This document shows positions 7,531 to 15,334 of a DNA stretch of 64,000 bases, one piece after another. A model generated the notes under the pieces. That model saw only the letters and a program-made list of their open reading frames with translations. It was not told the origin of the DNA and did not search any database. The DNA comes from Hymenobacter sp. PAMC 26628 (lineage in GTDB: Bacteria > Bacteroidota > Bacteroidia > Cytophagales > Hymenobacteraceae). Location of the stretch: contig NZ_CP014304.1 in the NCBI RefSeq assembly GCF_001562275.1, positions 2,542,001 to 2,606,000 on the forward strand. Direction: 5' to 3'. A program made the position numbers and the translations under genes. Positions within the stretch are counted from its first letter, which is position 1, and every line of letters starts with the position of its first letter.

Positions 7531-8417
7531 TCATCGACGACGAAGCGATAGGCGCAAAAAACCTAGCCAAAGCTTTCGAAACAGAACGCCCCAGCTTCAA
7601 GGTTGTTACTGCGTCCACTGAAAAGGACATCGAATACCAAATAGAGAACTTCTATTTCACGGTGGCCATTGTCGATTTGCGAATGGATAATTTCAATCGA
7701 AACGGCATCGACTTTATCAAACAGATTATAGAAAGTAATCCGTTTGCAAAAGTCATTATTATGAGTGCTTTCCTGCCTGAATTCTCAAGTGAAGTAGCAC
7801 AAATATTTGCTTCGGGTCGCGTGATTGACGTTATTCCAAAAGGAGCGTTCGATACCTTTAAAAAGCGTATTCTTGCAACGACGGATAAAGCGGTTCAAGA
7901 TTATGAATCTAATCCTTCGTTGACACAGAAGACATTAAATGATTTGTATGCAGAAGCAAAAAACGAAAGTGACGCTTATGCAAAAGGAATAAAATTTGAG
8001 CACTTCGTATCTCTGCTATTTTCTCAAATTGGATTTCCACACATAACTAAAAGGTTTATAGATAGAAGTCAGAATGAGGTGGATTTAATGATTCGCAACG
8101 AAATTCAAGACAACTTTTTTTCAAAATTTAAGCAATATATTTTAGTTGAATGCAAAAATACTGCAGGCCCTATTGACAAAAATCAAATCATTCAGTTTGT
8201 CTCTAAGGTGGAACATGCTGCCGGCCTTTGCAACTTAGGTATTGTTATTACGGCAAGTTCATTCAAGAGAACCTCTTTGGATGAAATGATACGCTATTCT
8301 AACAAGGCATTTAAGATAATATTTTTAACAAATAGGGAGATAGCCAAGCTTATCTACTCCAATGATATTACGGAGGAGTTTAAAACTATTATCGACATGC
8401 AAGTGAAGGATAACTAA
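7512..8417 (+). CDS. Response regulator fused to an Mrr-like PD-(D/E)xK nuclease domain
   Basis: Residues 1-125 are a canonical receiver domain: acidic pair in LVIDDEAIG, phosphoacceptor Asp in VAIVDLRMD, Ser in IIMSAFLPE, Lys in VIPKGAF. A helical linker follows. Residues about 155-265 look like a restriction-endonuclease (Mrr-cat) fold: Glu in GIKFEHFVSLLFSQIGF, Asp in RSQNEVDLMI, the ExK pair in YILVECKNTAG, and a helix with Gln (IIQFVSKVEHAAG). In Mrr-type enzymes these residues bind Mg2+ and cut DNA. The natural reading is a nuclease switched by phosphorylation from the overlapping kinase. A strong terminator follows, so the pair is a complete two-gene unit. The fusion is rare in my experience; activity is inference. 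Confidence 0.82.
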   Translation: MRHSILVIDDEAIGAKNLAKAFETERPSFKVVTASTEKDIEYQIENFYFTVAIVDLRMDNFNRNGIDFIKQIIESNPFAKVIIMSAFLPEFSSEVAQIFASGRVIDVIPKGAFDTFKKRILATTDKAVQDYESNPSLTQKTLNDLYAEAKNESDAYAKGIKFEHFVSLLFSQIGFPHITKRFIDRSQNEVDLMIRNEIQDNFFSKFKQYILVECKNTAGPIDKNQIIQFVSKVEHAAGLCNLGIVITASSFKRTSLDEMIRYSNKAFKIIFLTNREIAKLIYSNDITEEFKTIIDMQVKDN

Positions 8418-8431
8418 ATGCAATACTCCAT

Positions 8432-8477
8432 AATAAAAAAGCGCCCCTACCGGTACCGATAGGGGCGCTTTTTTATT
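8432..8477. terminator. Terminator after the REC-nuclease gene
   Basis: A perfect 18-bp stem (8432-8449 with 8460-8477) built on aaaaaagcgccccta and its complement, flanked by A and T runs. It can act in both directions. Confidence 0.9.
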
Positions 8478-8890
8478 GTTTTTTAACCGAATGCTATAAA
8501 TATAAAATCCTGTGTAACAACAGATTTGGTACAGCACTATTAGCGACCGTGCATAAAAAAAGATGCTCGTATATACGAAACAAGTATATTGCTGCCTGCC
8601 AGTCACCCCTGGCACTGACCGCTGCTACATCCTTTCCCACCCATTGTACTCCATGGCTATAATAAGCTATTGATAGTCTGTGCGCTCCACTGCGCGCCAA
8701 CTGCAACTGCCGCTTGGGATTTCATGCCCTGCCGTTTTGGCTAGTGGTCAGCCTATGTCTGCGCATTCGGACTATTAGAGACGTTGGGGCGTCTCACTAT
8801 GCACTCTTCTACCGCTCGCTAAAACGCTGTACTCAACACGTGTGAGGTTGCGACACGCACTTCGCGACCATTTCTTCCTTTCCATTTTTT
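8478..8890. other. Gap without a recognisable gene
   Basis: About 410 bases between the terminator and the DUF3606 gene. Both strands have only short frames without family motifs. No RNA fold or repeat was recognised. Confidence 0.5.
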
Positions 8891-9070
8891 ATGTCAGATG
8901 ATCGCACCAATCGGGGACCCGCCGATAGAAGCCGGATAAATGTCAACGAGGACTACGAAGTCCGCTATTGGTGCAAGGAATTCGGCTGCACCGAAGCCCA
9001 GCTTCGCGCAGCGGTAAAAGCCGTTGGCGTGATGGCAGATAAGGTGCGCCAGTACCTCAACACCCACTAA
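8891..9070 (+). CDS. DUF3606 family protein
   Basis: A 59-residue protein (MSDDRTNRGPADRSRINVNE, then DYEVRYWCKEFGCTEAQLRA and a final helix VADKVRQYL-like). The D-R-s-r-I-n-v-n-e-d-y-E-v-x-y-W motif is diagnostic of DUF3606, small proteins widespread in proteobacteria and Bacteroidota that often lie near stress genes. Function unknown. It stands alone ahead of the poly-glycine operon, 67 bases away. Confidence 0.85.
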   Translation: MSDDRTNRGPADRSRINVNEDYEVRYWCKEFGCTEAQLRAAVKAVGVMADKVRQYLNTH

Positions 9071-9137
9071 TTCCCAGGCAGCACTCCCACTGGCACCAAC
9101 TGGTGGGACTGTTTTAATACATCTCAATCTAAGTACA

Positions 9138-9506
9138 ATGTTTAGCAGTCCTAATTATAGCGGAAGTGGCAACGATGGCGGTGGTGGTGGCGGCGGTGGC
9201 GGCGGTGGCGGCGGTGGCGGCGGTGGCGGCGGTGGCGATGCAAATGCCTGCGTCTTGATTTACTTGACCAAATCACTGAACTCTCCCAACCCTGCTGTTA
9301 TCGCAACTTTATTGGTCAACGACGAACTACTGGTAATTGCCCGGGGCAGTGCCTTGGAGATTCAAACTGCTGCCGGCGCGGTTTGTGGCACCATTATCTC
9401 GGATGTGGTAAGCGTCATTGATTGCATCAACCAGGGCTTCAGCTATGTAGCAGTGGTTAAAAGCATCAGCGCGGGCAAGTGCACCGTTGACATTCGCCAT
9501 CAATAA
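9138..9506 (+). CDS. Poly-glycine protein heading a QueC/kinase operon
   Basis: A 122-residue protein with a short Ser/Asn/Gly-rich start (MFSSPNYSGSGND), an unbroken run of 20 glycines at residues 14-33, and then a compact domain with alternating hydrophobic strands (ACVLIYLTKSLNSP, VIATLLVNDELLVIARG, GFSYVAVVKSISAGKCTVDI). I do not recognise the family. The next gene begins 11 bases later, so it is the first gene of an operon with a PfkB/deoxyribosyltransferase fusion, a QueC-like enzyme and a SagB-like oxidoreductase. One idea is that it is the substrate of the QueC-like enzyme, with glycine as the modified residue; that is inference only. The repeat that encodes the glycines may vary in length without breaking the frame. 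Confidence 0.7.
   Translation: MFSSPNYSGSGNDGGGGGGGGGGGGGGGGGGGGDANACVLIYLTKSLNSPNPAVIATLLVNDELLVIARGSALEIQTAAGAVCGTIISDVVSVIDCINQGFSYVAVVKSISAGKCTVDIRHQ
9177..9236. repeat. GGCGGTGGC microsatellite encoding 20 glycines
   Basis: Sixty bases of ggcggtggc-type units, each nine bases, so changes in copy number would keep the frame and change only the length of the glycine run. Confidence 0.9.
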
Positions 9507-9517
9507 TCCCCCACCTC

Positions 9518-10718
9518 ATGCTCACAATCGTAGGAGGCACTTACCGGGAGATCTGCCACGAGCCGGCCTGGAACGAGCTATACGGCTCAGGATTGCGGGC
9601 GGCAGTAGCGCTGTCCCGCGCTATCCGATGGTATCCAATACCACACCTTCATTGGCCAGGACGAACGGCGCGAGCTGGAAGCAAAAGCGGGTGCATCGGG
9701 GGTGGCGGTGATGGCGACGGCCATCACCGCCACCGTGCGCTTCGTGTATAACCACCCACTGGCCGTGCCCAATATCTACCCCTCCATTGAGAAGCTTTTT
9801 ACCCACAAGCCTACGCTTAGGATAACGGACGAAAACATCTTGGTTTACGGGATACTAGAGGGCGATAGTGTGGTCCACGGCGATTACGTGGTCTACGACC
9901 CGCAGTCGCCTAACAACCCCTTACCATTCAACCATAACGGGTCAACGGCGAAGCATTTGGCTCTCATTTTGAACAGTTGGGAGGGCCGCCAGCTGACGAA
10001 GCTTCAGCACGTTGATGACATAGGCGAATACTTACTGGCCCATGGCGTCGAAGTGGTGGTCATTAAGCAAGGTTCAGCGGGGGCCACCGTTTTTACTGCC
10101 AGTGGCCGGACCCACGTGCCAGCTTACCAAACCAGCAGCGTCTGGCCAATTGGTTCAGGCGACATCTTCTCCGCCGTCTTTGCCCATTATTGGATCGAGC
10201 GGAAGAGCAGCCCGGCAGAAGCGGCCAACAACGCCTCATTAGCTACGGCCTTCTACTGTCAAACCCAGGCACTACCCATCCCCAAAAACGCGGGAGATAT
10301 TCAGGCTCTAGGCTTAAATCCATTACCCACGACAGGCCATATCCGCAAAAACATCTATCTGGCTGGCCCCTTTTTCACGATGGCTGAGAGGTGGCTAATC
10401 AATGAAAGTCGGCAAGCGTTACGCCAGACGGGCAACGATGTTTTCTCTCCCTTGCACGACGTAGGGCACGGGATGGCCGATGAGGTGGTTCCGCTGGATT
10501 TAAAAGCCCTGGACGATTGCGACGTTGTTTTTGCTATTGTCGATGGCCTCGACTCGGGAACCCTATTCGAGGTTGGTTATGCGCGCGCCAAAGGCAAGCC
10601 GGTCGTGGCTTTCGTGCAAAACGAAGTTCCTGAAAACTTAAAAATGCTCGCGGGTTCAGACTGCATTATCCGCGATGACTTCTCGACGGCCGTTTATACC
10701 ATCAACTGGCTGCCATGA
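9518..10718 (+). CDS. PfkB-type kinase fused to nucleoside 2-deoxyribosyltransferase (one frameshift)
   Basis: Two domains in one chain. The N-terminal part is a PfkB (ribokinase-like) kinase: it starts MLTIVGGTYREICHEPAWNE, LYGSGLRAAVALS, and has the C-terminal nucleotide/substrate loop VWPIGSGDIFSAVFAHYW with the catalytic Asp. The C-terminal part (about residues 270-400) is a nucleoside 2-deoxyribosyltransferase fold: NIYLAGPFFTMAERWL, DVFSPLHDVGHG, LKALDDCDVVFAIVDG, DSGTLFEVGYARAKGKPVV. These enzymes phosphorylate or exchange nucleoside bases. A single-base shift near 9620-9628 separates the first 35 residues from the rest (SDGIQYHTFIGQDERRELEA); without it the chain is about 400 residues. 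It overlaps the QueC-like gene by four bases (ATGA). Confidence 0.75.
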
Positions 10719-11320
10719 AGCGCGCCATACTGCTGTCGGGAGGCATTGATTCCATTGCCTTATCTTACTGGCTACGACCAGACCTGGCGTTTACCATCGA
10801 CTACGGCCAGCTGCCCTATCAAGGAGAAGTACGGGCGGCTGAGCAGATTGCCAAGCACCTCGAGATAACGCACGAACTACTGAAGGTAGATTGTGGGGCT
10901 ATCGGCTCCGGGGACCTATCGGGCAAAGCACCAGACCCACAGGCGCCGGCTTCGGAGTGGTGGCCATACCGCAATCAGTTGCTACTCACAATCTGTGCGT
11001 CAAAAGCCATTACGATGGGCGCCACAGAAATTATGATTGGCACAGTCGCTAGCGACGGCTTTCACAAAGACGGCACGCCGCGCTTTATAGAGCTGATGAA
11101 CGAGGCTTTCTCCTACCAAGAAGGCAACTTGCAAATAAGTGCGCCAGCCATCACCATGACCTCTGCTGAGTTGGTAAGAGCGTCGCAAATTCCGGAGGAG
11201 TTGTTATTTTGGGCGCACTCTTGCCACAAAGCCGACTATGCTTGCGGCAATTGCCGGGGGTGCAACAAGTACCGAAACGTCATGCACGAACTCTATGGGA
11301 CTTCTTTCACTACCGGCTGA
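10715..11320 (+). CDS. QueC-like PP-loop enzyme
   Basis: A 201-residue protein with the PP-loop ATP motif at the start (AILLSGGIDSIALSYW), the FTIDYGQLPYQGEVRAAEQI segment typical of QueC, YRNQLLLTICASKAI, and a C-terminal zinc-binding set HSCHKADYACGNCRGCNKY. QueC proper uses ATP and ammonia to turn 7-carboxy-7-deazaguanine into preQ0 for queuosine. No queuosine genes (queD, queE, queF) are near, and the operon partners suggest a specialised role. As recalled, QueC-like proteins of type IV CBASS and Qat systems attach a deazaguanine to a partner protein's N-terminus. The downstream SagB-like gene begins inside its last codons. Assignment to the QueC superfamily is firm; role here is inference. 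Confidence 0.88.
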   Translation: MKRAILLSGGIDSIALSYWLRPDLAFTIDYGQLPYQGEVRAAEQIAKHLEITHELLKVDCGAIGSGDLSGKAPDPQAPASEWWPYRNQLLLTICASKAITMGATEIMIGTVASDGFHKDGTPRFIELMNEAFSYQEGNLQISAPAITMTSAELVRASQIPEELLFWAHSCHKADYACGNCRGCNKYRNVMHELYGTSFTTG

Positions 11321-11352
11321 TCCACGGCTGCGAGTAATACCCAAACCAGTTA

Positions 11353-12536
11353 CTAGTAGGTCAAATCTAGCCGGTTGTCGGGTACAACCGTTTGAGTTTG
11401 ATGCGGGCCTTCTCGGTTGTAAACTGCCAGTTGGTGGGTGCCCCCAGTTGGTTGCGCGCTAGTTGCCAAGCGTAGCAGTGCGCTTCCAGCGTCGGCCGGT
11501 CGGGCACGCGCTGCGGCAGGCCGTGGGTGAGCAGGGCGGCAAACTCGATTTCAGCCATGTTGAGCCACGAGCCATGCTTGGGGGTGAACACAAATTCCAC
11601 GCGCTGCAACAGGGCGTGCGCCCGTACCGGGTCAAAAATCTCGTAAAAAGCGGCGGGCTGGTGCGCCGACAAATTGTCGAGCACCAGCGTCACGCGCGTC
11701 GCTTGGGCGTAGTCCTCCTCCAGCAGGCGGGCTACCGCCCGGGCAAACGTGAGTCGGTCATGGCGGTCTTCGACCTGCACCCGGCGGCGACCGGCCAGCG
11801 GCTCGTGCAGCATATACACCTGGGCCACGCCCTGGCGGTGGTACTCGCAGTCGTAGCGGGTGCTGCCATCGGGCAGCGGGAGTGGCACGCGGCTTTCGCG
11901 TAGTAATTGCTTGGGCGACTCATCCAGGCACACGACTGGCTGGGCTGGGTCGTACGGGCGTTGGTAGACGTCAAGCACCCGTTCCATGGCGCAGACGAAG
12001 GCCGCGTTCTGAGCGGGTGGAATCACCCACATCTGTCGCTTCCAGGGCTGTAACGCATTTTTTTTAGTACCCGCCCCACCATCGCCGGGCTGGCCTCGGG
12101 CAGCACCTGCAGCGTGACCAGGTGAGCGGCCAACAAGCGCAATGTCCAGTGGGCGTACCCTTCGGGCGGGGTGGAGCAGGCCGCCGCGGCCAGGTGCGCC
12201 TCCACCTCCCCGGTGTACTTACTGGCCGGCCACTGCTGGCGGGGCTGCCCCAGCAGGGCGGCCTCCACGCCCGCCTCGCAGGCGCGTTGGCGCAGGCGCT
12301 CCAGGGTGCGCGTACTCACGCCGTAGGCTTGGCTAGTCTGGGTGTCGCTCCAGTTCAAGCCGTTTGTAGCTACGGCCAACAGGCACTGAGCCCGCACAAG
12401 CCGGGCGCTGGCCACGCGCCGCTGCTGCACGAGTTCCGTTAGCGAGGCCTGTTCTTCGGCCCTCAGCGCTAAGACATAATACTTCGCCATTTGTCAGGTC
12501 ATTTTACCCGACAAGATACTAGATTTATCCTACTAG
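11353..12536. mobile_element. IS630-family element with TA target duplication
   Basis: An 1184-bp element bounded by ctagtagg...cctactag ends with extended inverted repeats (caaatctag and ttgtcgggta are shared). TA at 11351-11352 and 12537-12538 is the target duplication, as expected for IS630/Tc1-mariner elements. It sits in the SagB-like gene. Confidence 0.9.
11367..12490 (-). CDS. IS630 family transposase made by -1 frameshift
   Basis: The upstream frame starts at 12490 (MAKYYVLALRAEEQASLTEL) with a helix-turn-helix (DTQTSQAYGVSTRTLERLRQR). Near 12057-12064 a run of eight A on the coding strand allows a -1 shift, CTA AAA AAA to AAT GCG, giving LKKNALQPWKRQMWVIPPAQ. The second frame carries the DDE catalytic core: first Asp in PVVCLDESPKQLL, second in RVTLVLDNLSAHQPAAF, and Glu in KHGSWLNMAEIEFAALL. 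This arrangement is usual for IS630. About 372 residues after the shift. Confidence 0.9.
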
Positions 12537-13160
12537 TAGCATCCTCTACAAAACAGCTGGCAAGTATTACTTACCCAAGCCGGAGATCAAAGCAAATAAA
12601 TCCTTTTTCAAGGTGCTGGCTGCGCGGGCCTCCAGACGCAGTTTTGCACACGTGCCAGACGAGAAGCTAGCCGCTTTTCTATGGTACAGTGCCAAGGCAT
12701 TGTCGCTTAACCAGGGACCGCACAACCTTTTTTGCCAGCACCGCTATGTTCCTTCGGCTGGCGGGCTATACCCAATTGATCTGATCGTAATTGACGTACA
12801 CGAAGAGTCAGTTAGTGTATACGATCCTATTGCTCATGCTTTGTGCAAATTGGATGCAGCAGAAGAAAACATAGCTGCTTTTCTAACCTACAGCCAGGAA
12901 GTTCTGAACGCTGGCTCTGGTACGTTGATTTGGTTCGCGGCCCGGCCAGAGAAGGTCAGTGCGAAATACACCCATGAGCTTAGCTTAATCTGGCGCGACG
13001 TAGGAGCCCTCATTGCTTCCATGTACCTGATTGCAGAAGCGCTCAGCTTAAATTATTGTGCTTTGGGTGTGTTAGGCAGCCAAGAGCTGCAAACATTGAC
13101 TGGCGATGCGGCTATTTTAGGAGCTGGCGGCTGCATTCTTGGTTCGCGATAGAATGATAA

Positions 13161-13199
13161 GTTGGGAGCCCGTAAATACATGATTTATGGGCTCCCAAC
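13161..13199. terminator. Terminator of the QueC operon
   Basis: GTTGGGAGCCC at 13161-13171 pairs perfectly with GGGCTCCCAAC at 13189-13199, eight bases after the stop codon of the SagB-like gene. It marks the end of the operon. Confidence 0.8.
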
Positions 13200-13214
13200 C
13201 TACCTTGCGGGCCT

Positions 13215-13643
13215 ATGGAAGTCACCCGCCAGCTGCTCGCCGAGCGCCTAAGTAAAAAGGGCCTGGCCCGCATTCAGCTCACCTTTTGCTGGGACGGGCA
13301 GCGCCTGCGCCTGAGCAGCGGCCAGAAGTGCCAGCCGGCGGACTGGAACGAGAAGCAGCAGCGGGTGAAGGCCAAGCCCGGCACCTACCTCTACGACGTG
13401 ATTACGGTGCTCAACTACTACGCTGACGCGGCCACCGCGGCCGCCCACGACGCGCTGCCGGCCAGCCGCTGACTAGATAAAGGCCAGATGCAGGCCGAGT
13501 CGGCGGCCGAGGCCGCCGTTACCGTGCCCCTGCCCCCACAGCCGGCCCCGCACGCGCCCAGCTGGCTCGGCGAGTAGGGCCGGCGCACGAACCTGCGCAG
13601 TGGCCAACTCGGCTTGCATAATTGAAATGGCGGTGGCGTAGGC
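13215..13643 (+). pseudogene. Tyrosine recombinase remnant (arm-binding domain plus tail)
   Basis: The first 85 residues from the ATG at 13215 (MEVTRQLLAERLSKKGLARI, then QLTFCWDGQRLRLSSGQKC) match the arm-binding domain of Bacteroidota integrases, comparable in layout to the one at 1171. It breaks after HDALPASR at a stop. A further piece in another frame reads MQAESAAEAAVTVPLP, and the segment near 13611-13640 (ttgcataattgaaatggcgg) is very like the last codons of the integrase ending at 2487. The central catalytic part is absent, so this is a deletion relic. Confidence 0.6.
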
Positions 13644-13780
13644 GCTGGTGGGCAGGAACACGAAAAAGATCTGGCCTCGGTATAGCCCAAGCCGGACCTT
13701 TTTTTGGGCGTCACTGACGGACGAGGTACTGCCTTCCTATATTCCTAGCCCAGCGGCCTGAGCCATCGCGCCGCAGGCCC

Positions 13781-14236
13781 TTACTGTAAGGTAACGTAGA
13801 GCTCGGCCTGCAACTGCCACTCCTTGTCCTTTTTACGCCACATCGCCGAGTAGTTGCCGCCTCCCTTAAAGGAGCCGCCCTGGCTCCAGGAGCCGACCCA
13901 GGTCCCGGTTTCCCAGGCCAGCAGGCCGTTGGGGTTCACGGCAATGCGTTGGGGGCTGCGCACGTACACCACGTCGGGATGCAGCCGGAACGCTTTCTGC
14001 CACCCGGCCACGACCGAGTCTTTGCCGGTTTTGTAGCCGCCGTTGCCCCCCACCTGCACGAAATCGGGCAGCCAATACCGGGCGATGCCGTCAACCTCGT
14101 GCCGGGCAATGGCCGCGTTCGAGGCCGTGCGCATGGCCATGATGAGGGCCTTGTCATCCGGCTTTCGGGTTTGGGCTACCAGCGGCCGGAAGCAGCTGGA
14201 CAGCAACAAAATCAGCAGAAGCGTGCGGCTATTCAT
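13781..14236 (-). CDS. Secreted SnoaL/NTF2-like (DUF4440-type) protein
   Basis: A 151-residue protein with a signal peptide (MNSRTLLLILLLSSCFRPLV, cleavage likely after AQ) and an NTF2-like cone fold: helices ALIMAMRTASNAAIARHEVD, IARYWLPDFVQVGGNGG, then strands WETGTWVGSWSQGG and GNYSAMWRKKDKEWQL. Proteins of this family bind or turn over small hydrophobic ligands; the ligand is unknown here. No operon partners. The gene appears intact and is convergent with the preceding remnant. The region 14237-14421 upstream shows no further gene. Confidence 0.85.
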   Translation of the reverse strand: MNSRTLLLILLLSSCFRPLVAQTRKPDDKALIMAMRTASNAAIARHEVDGIARYWLPDFVQVGGNGGYKTGKDSVVAGWQKAFRLHPDVVYVRSPQRIAVNPNGLLAWETGTWVGSWSQGGSFKGGGNYSAMWRKKDKEWQLQAELYVTLQ

Positions 14237-14421
14237 TATTTAGCATAGGGGGTAAATAGCAGCAAAAAAACCGCATGATGGTTCGGGCAGCAGGTAGCGA
14301 AGCTTGAGACTACGGCACGAAAATCCGCGCTCAATCCATGTCGAGTTAGGGCCTACCGAGGCAGCGGCAGCGTAGGGCGAGGGTAACTCTAGCCTAGCTC
14401 TAGCCTACCTTTTGCTGGGGG

Positions 14422-14640
14422 CTAACGCGCCGGGTCGGGCCCGCCCGTTGGGCCGTTCAGGGCGGCGCTGACTTCGGCCACGGGCAGGCCGGTGAAGGCG
14501 CAGAACTCGGCGACCGAGACGTAGGCGCGCACGGGCTTGCCGAGCTTGGTGCGGATGCGCTGGAGCAGGCACTTGCCGGTAGTGTACTGGGTGCCGGTGA
14601 GGCGGGCCGCGTCCTTGGGGTAGATGCAAACCTGGGGCAT
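14422..14640 (-). CDS. Small Bacteroidota protein of the IYPKD-A-x-x-TG type
   Basis: A 72-residue protein from the ATG at 14640 (MPQVCIYPKDAARLTGTQYT). The pattern YPKDaarlTG, then TGKCLLQRIRTKLGKPVRAY, then VSVAEFCAFTGLPVAEVSAAL, recurs in small Bacteroidota proteins; it resembles two helix-turn-helix-like units and may bind DNA. Function unknown. It lies divergent from the nuclease at 14711 with a 70-base gap. Confidence 0.65.
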   Translation of the reverse strand: MPQVCIYPKDAARLTGTQYTTGKCLLQRIRTKLGKPVRAYVSVAEFCAFTGLPVAEVSAALNGPTGGPDPAR

Positions 14641-14710
14641 AACGGGGCCGATTGGGGTCAAGGTGGTCAGCGAAGATACAACCGGCGAAACGGCGCGCTA
14701 GGTTCGGCCC

Positions 14711-15277
14711 ATGAACGCGAAACAGCACTTTTTAGTGGGCAGCGGCCTGGCCTTGTTGGCGGCCCTGGGCGGGGCCAGCGGGGCCCTAAAACCGGTGCCG
14801 CTGGCGGAAGCAGCCCGCGTAGCGCGGGTGGTGGACGCCGACACCTACGACGTGGTGGCGGGCGGGCAGCGGGTCCGGGTCCGGCTGCTGGGCGCGGACG
14901 CGCCGGAGCACGACCAGGCGTTCGGCGCGCAGGCTACCGACTCGGTGGCGGCCTTGCTGCCGGTGGGCCGGCCGGTGCAGCTGCGGCGGCACGGCCTGGA
15001 CCTGTACGGGCGCACGCTGGGCAGCTTGACCCTGCCGGCGGCGGGAGCCCGGGGCCGCGGGGCCGGGGCCCTGGACTCGCTGCTGGTGGTACGCGGCTGG
15101 GCGTGGGCCTACGACCCCGCGCACACGGTGGCCGGGCGGGCGGCGCAGCAAGCGCAAGCCCAGGCGGCGGGGCGCGGCCTGTGGAAATGCGGGGCCGTAG
15201 GGGCCGTGCCGCCCAAGGTGTGGCGGGGGCTGGACTATAAAAACAAGCGGCGTTACGGGGCGGGCTGCTCCTGGTAA
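14711..15277 (+). CDS. Thermonuclease (SNase) family protein, membrane-anchored or secreted
   Basis: A staphylococcal-nuclease-fold protein of 188 residues with an N-terminal hydrophobic segment (FLVGSGLALLAALGGASG) that is either a signal peptide or an anchor. The fold is clear: ARVARVVDADTYDVV, GQRVRVRLLGADAPEHDQAFG with the active-site Arg and the Glu of APEH, and LDLYGRTLGSL with the second catalytic Arg. The C-terminus WKCGAVGAVPPKVWRGLDYKN is basic. Such enzymes cut DNA and RNA with Ca2+ outside the cytoplasm. It is followed 57 bases later by the gene at 15335, possibly part of one accessory block. Identification is secure; the physiological substrate is not. Confidence 0.88.
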   Translation: MNAKQHFLVGSGLALLAALGGASGALKPVPLAEAARVARVVDADTYDVVAGGQRVRVRLLGADAPEHDQAFGAQATDSVAALLPVGRPVQLRRHGLDLYGRTLGSLTLPAAGARGRGAGALDSLLVVRGWAWAYDPAHTVAGRAAQQAQAQAAGRGLWKCGAVGAVPPKVWRGLDYKNKRRYGAGCSW

Positions 15278-15334
15278 CTGAGCCGCTCACAAGAGCAGCC
15301 AAACCTATTTTTCACCCTTTTATTCTTTTCAGTT

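Larger units (their letters stand above)
11295..13152 (+). pseudogene. SagB-like nitroreductase-fold oxidoreductase, split by IS630 element
   Basis: The first 18 codons start at the ATG at 11295 (MGLLSLPADPRLRVIPKP), inside the end of the QueC-like gene in another frame. The reading is then cut by an IS630 element and resumes at 12539. Removing the IS and one copy of the TA duplication restores the frame exactly: IPKPVSILYKTAGKYYLPKP. The rest has the features of SagB/nitroreductase FMN enzymes: ARASRRSFAHVPDEKLAAF, SAGGLYPIDLIVIDV, YDPIAHAL and TGDAAILGAGG. Its core LSLIWRDVGALIASMYLIAEA matches the family helix that packs on FMN. Full length about 223 residues. Such enzymes oxidise azoline rings in RiPP synthesis, or other small substrates. 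It is the fourth gene of the operon and is now inactive. Confidence 0.75.

Noticed and set aside
8478..8890. A minus-strand open frame of about 70 codons
   Set aside because: No family motif, unusual composition, and it lies in a gap beyond a bidirectional terminator. Probably chance.
10715..11320. The QueC-like gene as part of a queuosine pathway
   Set aside because: No queD, queE, queF or tgt gene is present nearby, and the operon partners are different.
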